Source: VAXT01 sp035318925
GTDB taxonomy: Bacteria > Actinomycetota > Thermoleophilia > Gaiellales > Gaiellaceae
Direction: 5' to 3'
Length of the DNA: 53,975 nt
Assembly: GCA_035318925.1 (NCBI GenBank)
Contig: DATHDS010000029.1
Coordinates: 1-53,975 of the forward strand
The notes below the pieces were generated by a model. It worked only from the letters and a program-made list of their open reading frames with translations, had not been told where the DNA came from and made no database searches. Positions 8,595 to 16,312 of this stretch are shown piece by piece; position 1 is the stretch's first letter; each line of letters starts with the position of its first letter. The position numbers and the translations under genes are program-made.

Positions 8595-9870
8595 GCGACT
8601 CCTCCAGGATCTCGAGGCCCCGGTCGAGGTCGTCGTCGGAGATGACGAGCGGAACGAGGATGCGGGCGACATTCCCGTAGAGCCCGCACGAGAGGAGGAT
8701 CAGGCCACGCTCCCTCGCCGCCGCTGTCGTTCGCTTCGTGAGCTCGGCGGCCGGCTCCTTCGTCTCGCGGTCGGTGACGAGCTCGAGGGCGAGCATCGGC
8801 CCGAGGCCGCGCACCTCGCCGACGTGATCGATCCGCATCGCGATCTCGTCCAGGCGCGCGCGCAGCCGCCGTCCGAGCTCCTCGGAGTGCGCACGGAACT
8901 CGTCACTCGCGACCTCGTCGAGGACTGCGAGCCCGGCCGCGCAGGCGACGGGATTCCCGCCGAAGGTTCCGCCGAGCCCGCCGGCCTCTGGCGCGTCCAT
9001 CACCTCGGCCCGTCCGGTGACGGCGGCGAGCGGCAGGCCCCCGCCGAGCGACTTGCCCGAGACGAGCAGATCCGGCTGCACGCCGTAGTGCTCGATCGCC
9101 CAGACCGGCCCGGTGCGGCCGACTCCGGACTGCACCTCGTCGTCGACGTAGAGGATGCCGTGCTCGGCGCAGAGCTCCTGCAAGCGCGCGGGGAAGTCGG
9201 GCGGCATGACGACGAAGCCGCCCTCGCCCTGGACGGGCTCGAGGACGACGCAGGCGACGGACTGCGGGTCGACGTCGCCCTTGAAGAGCTCGTGCAGCGC
9301 GTCGATCGAGTCGTCGGTCGTGACGCCGCGGTAGGGGTACGGAGCGGGAGCGCGGTAGACCTCGGGCGCGAACGGGCCGAAGCCCCGCTTGTACGGCACG
9401 ACCTTGCTGGTCATCGTCATCGCGAGCAGCGTCCGTCCGTGGAACGCGCGGTCGAAGACGACGACGGCCGGTCGTCCCGTCGCGGCCCGCGCGATCTTGA
9501 CGGCGTTCTCGACCGCCTCCGCGCCCGTGTTCAGGAGGACGCTCTTCTGGACCGGCCCAGCGCAGGCAGACAGCTCGGCGAGCCGGCGGCAGACCTCGAC
9601 ATACGGCTCGTAGACGCCGACCATGACGCACTGGTGGAGATAGGTGTCGATCTGCTCGTGCATCGCGGCGACGGCCGGCGGGAAGCCGTGGCCCGTGTTC
9701 TGGCAGCCGAGCCCGCCGGCGAAGTCGATGTAGCTGCGGCCGTCGACGTCCTCGACGCGCGCTCCCTCGGCGCGGGCGACGACGATCGGCGGAGTGGCGA
9801 TCCCGCGCGCGACGTAGCGCTCGCGGGCCGCCAGCACCCGTTCGGAGGAGGTGCCTTGCTCGACGGCCAT
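8575..9870 (-). CDS. gabT: Class III PLP aminotransferase, 4-aminobutyrate (GabT-type) or putrescine aminotransferase
   Basis: First gene of the polyamine operon, 431 residues. It transfers an amino group from GABA (or putrescine) to 2-oxoglutarate or pyruvate using PLP. Visible motifs are LLNTGAEAVENAVKIAR (phosphate binding), VFDRAFHGRT, VLEPVQGEGG, DEVQSGVGRTG (PLP-ring Asp) and the Schiff-base Lys in SGKSLGGGLPL. The pattern is closest to GabT. Because PatD and two polyamine importers follow, a role at either end of the putrescine-to-succinate route is possible. The start is ATG 9870; upstream in-frame sequence is Ser/Arg-rich and lies over the divergent gene. The gap to that gene is only 34 bases. 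Confidence 0.85.
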   Translation of the reverse strand: MAVEQGTSSERVLAARERYVARGIATPPIVVARAEGARVEDVDGRSYIDFAGGLGCQNTGHGFPPAVAAMHEQIDTYLHQCVMVGVYEPYVEVCRRLAELSACAGPVQKSVLLNTGAEAVENAVKIARAATGRPAVVVFDRAFHGRTLLAMTMTSKVVPYKRGFGPFAPEVYRAPAPYPYRGVTTDDSIDALHELFKGDVDPQSVACVVLEPVQGEGGFVVMPPDFPARLQELCAEHGILYVDDEVQSGVGRTGPVWAIEHYGVQPDLLVSGKSLGGGLPLAAVTGRAEVMDAPEAGGLGGTFGGNPVACAAGLAVLDEVASDEFRAHSEELGRRLRARLDEIAMRIDHVGEVRGLGPMLALELVTDRETKEPAAELTKRTTAAARERGLILLSCGLYGNVARILVPLVISDDDLDRGLEILEESLVAASG

Positions 9871-9904
9871 CGAGGCGGATTCTCGCACGTGCTTCAATCG
9901 GTGC

Positions 9905-10894
9905 GTGATCGCTGTCATCGGTGCAGCCGGAACGATCGGGCGCAACGTGGCCGGTTTCCTCGAAGAGTGGGGGGCCGAGGTCGCCCGGCGGGACTTTCGG
10001 CTCGCAGGCCGGGAGCACGTCGATGCGCGCGACCGGGAGTCGCTTGCGCGCGCGCTCGAAGGCGCGGCCGTTGTCGTCAATTGCGCCGACTACCGGCTCA
10101 ACCTCGATGTCATGGGCGGTGCTCTTGCCGCGCGCAGCCACTACGTCGACCTCGGCCGGCTCTTCCATATGACGAAGCGCCAGCTCGAGCTCGACGGTGC
10201 GTTCCGCGCCGCAGGGCTGACCGCGATCCTCGGCCTCGGCTCGGCTCCGGGCAAGACGAACCTGCTGGCGAGTGCCGCGGGGCGGCGGCTCGGCGCCGAG
10301 CCGGTCTCGATGGAGATCTGGGCGGCCACGCGCGACCCGGCTGCCGCCGGCCACCCGTTCCCCGCGCCCTACTCGGTGCAGACGCTGCGGGACGAGCTCC
10401 AGCTGCGCCCGGTCGTCGTCGCCGACGGCGAGCTGACCGAGGTCGAGCCGCTCTCGGGCGAGGCGGAGCGCGAGTTTCCGGAGCCCGTCGGGCGCGCGAC
10501 CGGGATCTACACGCTCCACTCCGAGCTCGCGACCCTTCCGGCGAGCTACCCCAGCCTGCGAGAGGCGAGCTTCCGGCTCTGCCTCAGTCCTGGGCTGCTC
10601 GAGAAGCTGCTCGCGCTCGAGGGCGACGAGCTGCCCGAGCCCTATGTTCAATCGGCGGAGTCAGTCGCTGTTCACGAGGTCGAGTTGGCCGCGAACGGGT
10701 CCCGAGTCGTCGGGACGACCGTCACGCGGGGTGGTAGCGCGAGGTCGACCTCCGAGCCGGCGGCGCGAGCTGCGCTCGAGATCGCCGCGGGCAGGCTCTC
10801 GGCACCGGGCGTCAAGCCGCCGGAGCTGGCAGTCGAGGAGCCCGAAACGTTTCTCGGGCTGCTGTCCACGGAGGTGCGCTGGCAGAGCTCGTGA
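9905..10894 (+). CDS. Saccharopine dehydrogenase family NAD(P)-binding protein
   Basis: 329-residue oxidoreductase. The Rossmann motif VIAVIGAAGTIGRNVAGFL is at the very N-terminus, followed by a saccharopine-dehydrogenase-like core (VVNCADYRLNLDVMGGALAA, SHYVDLGRLF, LGLGSAPGKTNLLA). It is shorter than lysine-pathway saccharopine reductases (about 400) and similar in size to uncharacterised family members. The GTG at 9905 places the Rossmann fold at residue 2; the longer frame to 9851 runs into the divergent aminotransferase. It is divergent from gabT across 34 bases, so shared control is likely. Carboxynorspermidine dehydrogenases of polyamine synthesis belong to this superfamily, but no specific residue confirms that activity here. 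Confidence 0.7.
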   Translation: MIAVIGAAGTIGRNVAGFLEEWGAEVARRDFRLAGREHVDARDRESLARALEGAAVVVNCADYRLNLDVMGGALAARSHYVDLGRLFHMTKRQLELDGAFRAAGLTAILGLGSAPGKTNLLASAAGRRLGAEPVSMEIWAATRDPAAAGHPFPAPYSVQTLRDELQLRPVVVADGELTEVEPLSGEAEREFPEPVGRATGIYTLHSELATLPASYPSLREASFRLCLSPGLLEKLLALEGDELPEPYVQSAESVAVHEVELAANGSRVVGTTVTRGGSARSTSEPAARAALEIAAGRLSAPGVKPPELAVEEPETFLGLLSTEVRWQSS

Positions 10895-10935
10895 TCTGTC
10901 ACGAAGTCGTGACGGACGGGTCGCATCCTTTCCGC

Positions 10936-10941
10936 TATGTT
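10936..10941 (+). promoter_or_regulatory. Leaderless-type -10 box (TATGTT) before the gene at 10949
   Basis: TATGTT followed by seven bases and ATG 10949. This fits the TANNNT-N6/7-start pattern seen before other genes here and favours the second of two in-frame ATGs. Confidence 0.5.
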
Positions 10942-10948
10942 GCCTTCT

Positions 10949-11239
10949 ATGGCAACGAAGACGGCAACACCGTGGGGGCCGGCGTCCCCGGTCGAAGAGC
11001 TGACCGTTCCGCAGCGGGCGGGGGACAAGCGGTTTGCGTCGGTCGTCCAGTTGCTCGAAGGGGTCAAGGGCGAGCGCTTCGTCCGCTTCGCCTACTCGAC
11101 CGGCGGAACGGCACGGCGCGGCCCCGTCACGCTTCGCGCGCGAGATGTCGAGAGGCTGGTCAGCTCACTGGCGGGCTGCCCTCAACTGGCCGAGATGCTC
11201 GGGTTCGGCGGGAAGGAGGGAGCCAAGGAGAACGGCTAG
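10949..11239 (+). CDS. Small conserved-looking protein of unknown function
   Basis: 96-residue basic protein (or 100 from the ATG at 10937). I recognise no family. It has no membrane segment or signal peptide. The middle reads GERFVRFAYSTGGTARRGPVT, suggesting an amphipathic beta-rich core, and the C-terminus is Gly/Lys-rich (LGFGGKEGAKENG). ATG 10949 is preferred because a TATGTT box lies exactly seven bases upstream, suggesting a leaderless message. It stands alone on the plus strand, convergent with purQ (43-base gap). Confidence 0.6.
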   Translation: MATKTATPWGPASPVEELTVPQRAGDKRFASVVQLLEGVKGERFVRFAYSTGGTARRGPVTLRARDVERLVSSLAGCPQLAEMLGFGGKEGAKENG

Positions 11240-11282
11240 CCCACACTTTTCGCTCTTCGTCGCGCGGCCGCTTCACGACGGG

Positions 11283-11981
11283 CTAGGCCGGGGCGAGCAG
11301 GCGTTCCCGCGCGCGCTCGACGAGCGCTCGCAGGATCAGCGCCCCGTCGGCCGAGCCGAGCAGAGGGTCGACCGCATGCTCCGGGTGGGGCATGAGCCCC
11401 AGCACGTTGCCGTCTGCGTTGACGACGCCGGCGATGTCGTCGATCGACCCGTTCGGGTTGTCCGCGTCGTAGCGGAGCACGATCTGGCGCGCCTCCTCGA
11501 GTTCGGACAGGAGCGCCGGATCGGCGAAGAAGCATCCTTCCCCGTGCTTGACCGGGATCGTCAGTCGCTGCCCGACCTCGCAGTGCGTGAGGAACGGCGT
11601 GTCCGAGCGCTCGACCCGGAGCCGCACGTCCCGGCAGACGAAGGAGAGCGACTCGTTCGGGCGCAATGCGCCGGGCAGGAGGCCGGCCTCGCAGAGGACC
11701 TGGAAGCCGTTGCAAATGCCGAGCACGAACCCGCCGTCGGCGGCGAAGTCGGCGACCGCCTGCATCGCCGGCGAGAAGCGGGCGATCGCGCCGGCCCGGA
11801 GGTAGTCGCCGTAGGAGAACCCGCCGGGGAGGACGACAGCGCCGACTGGCGGCAGCTCCCGGTCCGCGTGCCAGACGAGCACGGGCTCGGCACCGAGGCC
11901 CTTGAGTGCGAGTGCGGCGTCCCGGTCGTCGTTCGACCCGGGGAAGACGAGGACCGCGACGCGCGGGCGCGGCTCGCTCAC
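11283..11981 (-). CDS. purQ: Phosphoribosylformylglycinamidine synthase, glutaminase subunit PurQ
   Basis: 232-residue class I glutamine amidotransferase that delivers ammonia to PurL in step 4 of purine synthesis. The nucleophile Cys lies in GICNGFQVL; the His/Glu of the triad lie in LMPHPEHAV. The N-terminus RVAVLVFPGSNDDRDAALAL is typical. The start is a GTG at 11981 overlapping the purS stop (GTGA); the longer open frame is not coding. It is the last gene of the coupled pur operon: purL does not follow, since a convergent gene lies downstream. Confidence 0.95.
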   Translation of the reverse strand: MSEPRPRVAVLVFPGSNDDRDAALALKGLGAEPVLVWHADRELPPVGAVVLPGGFSYGDYLRAGAIARFSPAMQAVADFAADGGFVLGICNGFQVLCEAGLLPGALRPNESLSFVCRDVRLRVERSDTPFLTHCEVGQRLTIPVKHGEGCFFADPALLSELEEARQIVLRYDADNPNGSIDDIAGVVNADGNVLGLMPHPEHAVDPLLGSADGALILRALVERARERLLAPA

Positions 11982-12223
11982 GGGCCCTCCGAGAGCTCGA
12001 TCTCGTAGCTCTCGATCAAGGGGTTGGCGAGGAGCTCCGCGCACATGCGCTCGACCTCGGCGCGTGCCTCCTCGGGGTCCGAGGCCGCGACCTCCAAGTC
12101 GACGAGCCGCCCGACCCTCGTGCCCTCGACCGTGAAGCCGAGGTGCCGCAGGGAGGTCTCGACCGCCTTGCCCTCCGGATCGAGGATCCCGGGCTTGGGC
12201 CTGACGAGGACGGTCGCCTTTAT
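11978..12223 (-). CDS. purS: Phosphoribosylformylglycinamidine synthase subunit PurS, with an apparent ATA start
   Basis: 81-residue bridging subunit of the PurLQS complex. The sequence KATVLVRPKPGILDPEGKAV followed by a two-helix ferredoxin-like half is the canonical PurS N-terminus, and the C-terminus IESYEIELSEGP fits full length. The residue at the expected Met is Ile, encoded by ATA (12223-12221), which overlaps the purC stop as ATAA. No ATG, GTG, TTG or CTG lies in frame for at least 15 codons upstream. Either ATA initiates by coupling to purC, or the base has changed from ATG through mutation or assembly error. Homology makes the gene call firm; the start is the odd part. Confidence 0.9.
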   Translation of the reverse strand: MKATVLVRPKPGILDPEGKAVETSLRHLGFTVEGTRVGRLVDLEVAASDPEEARAEVERMCAELLANPLIESYEIELSEGP

Positions 12224-13080
12224 CGGAGCACCGTCCCGGGGTCGGCCGCGTACTCGTCGAATGGGATCCCGGTGATCTGCTGGAAAACCTCGAGGTAGCG
12301 CGCCCGGGTGCCCGCGACGACCTCGTTCGGCAGCTCGGGCCCGGGCGGGGTCTTGTCCCAGTCCAGCGACTCCGCGTAGTCGCGGACGAACTGCTTGTCG
12401 AACGACGGCTGGGGCCCGCCGGGCTCGTACTCGGCGGCCGGCCAGAAGCGCGACGAGTCCGGGGTGAACGCCTCGTCGCCGAGAACGAGCCGGCCCTCCT
12501 CGTCGAGCCCGAGCTCGAACTTCGTGTCGGCGATGATAATCCCGCGCGCGGCGGCGTAGTCCGCCGCGGTTCGATAGAGCTCGAGCGAGATGCGCTCGAC
12601 CGCATCGAAGCGGTCGGCGCCGACGAGCCCGGCCGCCTGCTCGCGCGTGATGTTCTCGTCGTGGCCGGTCTCGGCCTTCGTCGCCGGAGTGAAGATCGGC
12701 TCGGCCAGCTTGTCCGACTCGCGAAGCCCCTTCGACAGGCGGTGGCCGCACACCTCGCCCGTCTCGCGGTAGTCCTTCCAGCCGGAGCCGGACAGGTAGC
12801 CGCGCACGACGCACTCGATCGGCAGCATCGTCAGCCGCCGGCACTCCGTCGAGCGCCCGTCCTCGCGGATGCCGAGCAGGTGGTTGGGACACGTCTCCCG
12901 CGTTCGGGCGAACCAGAACCCCGAGAGGCCTGTGAGAACACGGCCCTTGTCGGGGATCTCGGTTGGCAGGACGACGTCGAAGACGGAGATGCGGTCGCTG
13001 GCGACGAGCAGCAGCCGCTCGTCGTCGAGCGCGTAGAGCTCGCGCACCTTCCCGCTCCCGACATGGACGGCCTCAGGCAT
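12220..13080 (-). CDS. purC: SAICAR synthetase PurC
   Basis: 286-residue enzyme that joins aspartate to CAIR using ATP. Recognisable motifs are GSGKVRELYAL (glycine-rich loop), LLVASDRISVFDVVLP, RRLTMLPIECVVRGYLSGSG, and the ADTKFELGLDEEG active-site stretch. The start is ATG 13080 with AAGGAGG about eight bases upstream, overlapping the end of purB by 8 bases. The longer N-terminal and C-terminal halves match the non-fused plant/bacterial long form rather than the 237-residue E. coli form. Confidence 0.95.
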   Translation of the reverse strand: MPEAVHVGSGKVRELYALDDERLLLVASDRISVFDVVLPTEIPDKGRVLTGLSGFWFARTRETCPNHLLGIREDGRSTECRRLTMLPIECVVRGYLSGSGWKDYRETGEVCGHRLSKGLRESDKLAEPIFTPATKAETGHDENITREQAAGLVGADRFDAVERISLELYRTAADYAAARGIIIADTKFELGLDEEGRLVLGDEAFTPDSSRFWPAAEYEPGGPQPSFDKQFVRDYAESLDWDKTPPGPELPNEVVAGTRARYLEVFQQITGIPFDEYAADPGTVLR

Positions 13081-14398
13081 GAACGGGCTCCTCCTTCTGG
13101 CTCAGTGCGTGCAGCCGGTCGAAAACGGTGTCGACGTGGCGGACGTACTGGTCGAGGTCGAAGATCGAGTCGAGCCTAGCTGCGTCGAGGCGCTGCGTGA
13201 TCTCCGGGTCGGCCCGCACGAGCTCGGGGAAGTCCAGCTCCTCCTCCCACGCGCGCATCGCGTGCCCCTGCACGACCCGGTAGGCGTCGTCGCGCGAGAG
13301 ACCCGAGTCGACGAGCGCGAGCAAGAGCCGTTGGCTGAAGTAGAGGCCGCGGCTGCTGTCGAGGTTCTTGCGCATCTGGTCGGGGCGGACGACGAGGCCC
13401 TCGACGAGCCACGCGAAACGGTCGAGCATGTAGTCGAGCGCGAGGAAGGCGTCGGGGATCGCAATCCGCTCGGCCGAGGAATGAGAGATGTCGCGCTCGT
13501 GCCAGAGAGCGACGTTCTCGAGCCCGACGAGCGCGGCCGCGCGCACGACCCGCGCGAGCCCGCAGATCCGCTCGGCGACGATCGGGTTCCGCTTGTGCGG
13601 CATCGCCGACGATCCCTTCTGGCCTTTGCCGAACGGCTCCTGCACCTCGGCGACCTCGGTTCTCGCGAGGTGGCGGATCTCGACGGCGAAGCGCTCCAAC
13701 GAGGCCGCGCCGACCGCGAGCGCCGCGAGTAGCCCCGCGTGGCGGTCGCGCTGGACGACCTGGGTCGCCGCCGGCTCGGGCTCGAGCCCGAGCCGCTCGC
13801 AGGCAATGCGCTCGACCTCGGGGTCGATCGCGGCATAGTTCCCGACGGCGCCCGACAGCTTGCCGACGCGAACGCCTTCGAGCGCCTGCGCGACTCGAGC
13901 CCGCGCCCGGTCGAGCTCGAACGCCCAGACCGCGAGCTTAAGGCCGAACGTCGTCGGCTCGGCGTGGACGCCGTGCGTGCGGCCGATCGTCAGCGTCAGC
14001 CGGTGCTCCTCCGCCCGCGCGGCCACGGCGTCGAACGCGCGACCGATGCCTTCGAGGATCAACTCGCCTGCGGCCCTGAGCTGGAGCGCGAGCGCCGTAT
14101 CGACGACGTCCGAGGAGGTCAGGCCGTAGTGGAACCAGCGCCCTTCCTCGCCAAGCTCGCCCGCGACAGCGTCGACGAAGGCCGCGAGATCGTGGTGCGT
14201 CTTCTCCTCGATCTCCGCGACGCGGGCGGGGGAGGGCACTTCAGCCTCGGCACGGATCGCCTCCGCAGCCTCCGCCGGTACGACGCCGAGCTCGGCCCAG
14301 CCGTCGACCGCGGCGAGCTCGACCTCGAGCCAGCGCTCGAGCCTGCCCTCGTCCGACCAGATCCTGGTCATGGCCGGGCGGGAGTAGCGAGAAATCAC
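13073..14398 (-). CDS. purB: Adenylosuccinate lyase PurB
   Basis: 441-residue fumarase-superfamily lyase acting on SAICAR and adenylosuccinate. The signature SSAMPHKRNPIVAERI is present, as are LTSSDVVDTALALQLR and TIGRTHGVHAEPTTFG (general acid His). The GTG at 14398 gives VISRYSRPAMTRIWSDE, matching the classical PurB N-terminus (I-x-RYSRPEM); the internal ATG 11 codons on would lose it. The GTG shares its G with the purE stop (TAGTG), a one-base overlap. Confidence 0.95.
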   Translation of the reverse strand: MISRYSRPAMTRIWSDEGRLERWLEVELAAVDGWAELGVVPAEAAEAIRAEAEVPSPARVAEIEEKTHHDLAAFVDAVAGELGEEGRWFHYGLTSSDVVDTALALQLRAAGELILEGIGRAFDAVAARAEEHRLTLTIGRTHGVHAEPTTFGLKLAVWAFELDRARARVAQALEGVRVGKLSGAVGNYAAIDPEVERIACERLGLEPEPAATQVVQRDRHAGLLAALAVGAASLERFAVEIRHLARTEVAEVQEPFGKGQKGSSAMPHKRNPIVAERICGLARVVRAAALVGLENVALWHERDISHSSAERIAIPDAFLALDYMLDRFAWLVEGLVVRPDQMRKNLDSSRGLYFSQRLLLALVDSGLSRDDAYRVVQGHAMRAWEEELDFPELVRADPEITQRLDAARLDSIFDLDQYVRHVDTVFDRLHALSQKEEPVHA

Positions 14399-14898
14399 TA
14401 TTTCGATTCTAGTGACGGGTGCTGCGGGTACCCGCCGCCCTGGGCGAGGATCCGCGCCGCGAGGATGGCCGCATTCCGCGATCCGTCGACCGAGACGCAC
14501 GCCACCGGCACGCCCGGCGGCATCTGGGCGATCGCAAGCAGCGCGTCGAGCCCGCCGCCAACGCTCTTCGACGAGCGCAGCGGAACGCCGATCACGGGCA
14601 GGTCGCTGTAGGCGGCCACGACACCCGGCAGCGCTGCGGCCATTCCGGCTCCGGCGATGATCACGCGCACTCCCCGGAGCTGGGCGGTCGAGGCGTATTC
14701 CGCGACCCCGCGCGGGTCACGGTGGGCAGAGAGAACCTTCAGCTCGTGCGAGATCCCGCGCTCGTTCAGCTCGGCGAGCGCCGGGTCCATCGCCTCGAGG
14801 TCCGACTCGGAGCCGACGAGGATGCCGACGAGTGGGCCGCGCTCGTCGAGCTCGTCCAGGAGCCCGATCGGCCCCGTCTGTGTCTCTGGCTCACTCAC
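14398..14898 (-). CDS. purE: N5-carboxyaminoimidazole ribonucleotide mutase PurE (class I)
   Basis: 166-residue mutase. VGILVGSESDLEAMDPA carries the class I PurE phosphate-binding motif, and LSAHRDPRG holds the catalytic His. The GTG at 14898 overlaps the purD stop (GTGA). The partner PurK, needed to make N5-CAIR, is not in the window. A 12-residue Glu/Thr-rich lead precedes the domain. Confidence 0.94.
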   Translation of the reverse strand: MSEPETQTGPIGLLDELDERGPLVGILVGSESDLEAMDPALAELNERGISHELKVLSAHRDPRGVAEYASTAQLRGVRVIIAGAGMAAALPGVVAAYSDLPVIGVPLRSSKSVGGGLDALLAIAQMPPGVPVACVSVDGSRNAAILAARILAQGGGYPQHPSLESK

Positions 14899-16115
14899 CC
14901 GGCGACGTTCACCGCCTTCGCCGCGATGTCCCGCCGGAAGCGCGCGCCGGGAAACGAGATCCGCTCGCACGCCTCGTATGCACGCGTCCGCGCCTCCTCG
15001 AGGGTGTCTCCGACTCCGGTCACGTTCAGGATCCTGCCACCACTCGTCGCGAGCTGCCCGTCCCGGACCGCGGTTCCCGCATGAAACACGAGCGCGCCCT
15101 CTGCCTCCGCGGCCTCGACGCCCTCGATCGGCGAGCCGGCGTCCCGGCTCTCCGGATACCCCGCGGCGGCGAGGACGACGGTGACGGCGGCGGTATCGGC
15201 GACTCCGAGCGCAACCTCCCCCAGATCGCCGGTGGCCGCGGCCGCGAGCGCCTCGGCGAGATCGCCTTCGATCCGAGGCATGATCGTCTGAGTCTCGGGG
15301 TCGCCGAAGCGGCAGTTGAATTCGAGCACGCGCGGCCCCTCGCTGGTCAGCATCAGACCGGCGTACAAGCAGCCGATGAATGGCGAGCCTCTCGAGACGA
15401 GCTCCTCGACGACCGGCCGGTGAATCGTGTCGACGAGCTCTGCAACCTGGCCTTTGTCGAGCTCCGGAACTGGTGAGTAGGAGCCCATGCCTCCCGTGTT
15501 GGGGCCGGTGTCGCCGTCGCCGACCCGGCTGTAGTCGCGCGATTCCGGCAGCGCCACGATGTTGCTGCCGTCCACGAGCGCAAAGAGCGAAAGCTCCTCG
15601 CCTTCCAGCAGCTCCTCGATCACCCACTGGTCGCCGAAAGACTTGACCGCGAGCAGTGCGTCGGCCAGCTCCTCCTGGGTGTGGCACATGAAGACCCCCT
15701 TGCCGGCTGCGGGCCCGTCCGCCTTGACCACACAAGGCACGCGGGCGACCGACATGGTCTCCGCGATCGGAACACCTGCCGCGCGCATGACGTCCTTCGC
15801 GAAGCTCTTCGAGCCCTCGATCTGCGCAGCCGCGGCGCTCGGCCCGAAGACCGCGACACCACCACGGCGCAGCTCGTCGGCGACGCCTGTTACGAGCGGC
15901 GTCTCTGGCCCGATCACGACCAGGCCCGCGCTCAGCGTCCGGGCAAGAGCCAGCAGGCTCTCGCCGTCCTCGGCGCGGATCGGGTGGCACTGGCCGAGCC
16001 TGGCGATGCCCGGGTTTCCGGGTGCCGCGTGGAGCTCCTCGACGGCCGGGCTTTGCGCCAGCTTCCAGGCCAGCGCATGCTCCCTCCCGCCGGAGCCGAC
16101 GACGAGGACTCTCAC
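14895..16115 (-). CDS. purD: Phosphoribosylamine-glycine ligase PurD
   Basis: 406-residue ATP-grasp ligase and first gene of the pur operon. The N-terminus MRVLVVGSGGREHALAWKL is diagnostic. ATP-grasp elements include CVVKADGPAAGKGVF, GDGDTGPNTGGMGSYSP and LEFNCRFGDPETQ. The start is GTG 16115: homology begins exactly there, and a TAGGCT box lies seven bases upstream, so the whole operon may be leaderless. Upstream lies a dispersed hairpin repeat (16137-16270). Confidence 0.95.
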   Translation of the reverse strand: MRVLVVGSGGREHALAWKLAQSPAVEELHAAPGNPGIARLGQCHPIRAEDGESLLALARTLSAGLVVIGPETPLVTGVADELRRGGVAVFGPSAAAAQIEGSKSFAKDVMRAAGVPIAETMSVARVPCVVKADGPAAGKGVFMCHTQEELADALLAVKSFGDQWVIEELLEGEELSLFALVDGSNIVALPESRDYSRVGDGDTGPNTGGMGSYSPVPELDKGQVAELVDTIHRPVVEELVSRGSPFIGCLYAGLMLTSEGPRVLEFNCRFGDPETQTIMPRIEGDLAEALAAAATGDLGEVALGVADTAAVTVVLAAAGYPESRDAGSPIEGVEAAEAEGALVFHAGTAVRDGQLATSGGRILNVTGVGDTLEEARTRAYEACERISFPGARFRRDIAAKAVNVAG

Positions 16116-16122
16116 CCGGCGA

Positions 16123-16128
16123 AGCCTA
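16123..16128 (-). promoter_or_regulatory. purD: Leaderless-type -10 box (TAGGCT) of the pur operon
   Basis: On the minus strand TAGGCT is followed by seven bases and the purD GTG (16115). No Shine-Dalgarno is present. Confidence 0.6.
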
Positions 16129-16136
16129 GTACGTGT

Positions 16137-16270
16137 GGTCCCGGGCCACGGGCCCGGGGTGGTCCCGGGCCGCGGGCCCGGGACTCGCGCAAAGTGCTTC
16201 GCACTTTCCGCGACCAAAAGCACGGGTGCCGAGGAATGACGGCTCGACCGGCCCGCCCAAGCCACGGTCG
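16137..16270. repeat. Dispersed intergenic repeat, copy A, with tandem hairpins
   Basis: Contains two tandem GC hairpins (the second with arms GTCCCGGGCC and GGCCCGGGAC, 3-base loop), then a hairpin AAAGTGC/GCACTTT with loop TTC, then a conserved tail (GCGACCAAAAGCACGGG, then CTCGACCGGCCCGCC). The same order recurs at 30993-31100 with few differences. Lies between purD and the hydrolase gene. Confidence 0.8.
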
Positions 16271-16312
16271 ACGGTTCCGGCCCGCTGGCTGCGTGTCCCA
16301 GCCCGCCTGGGG

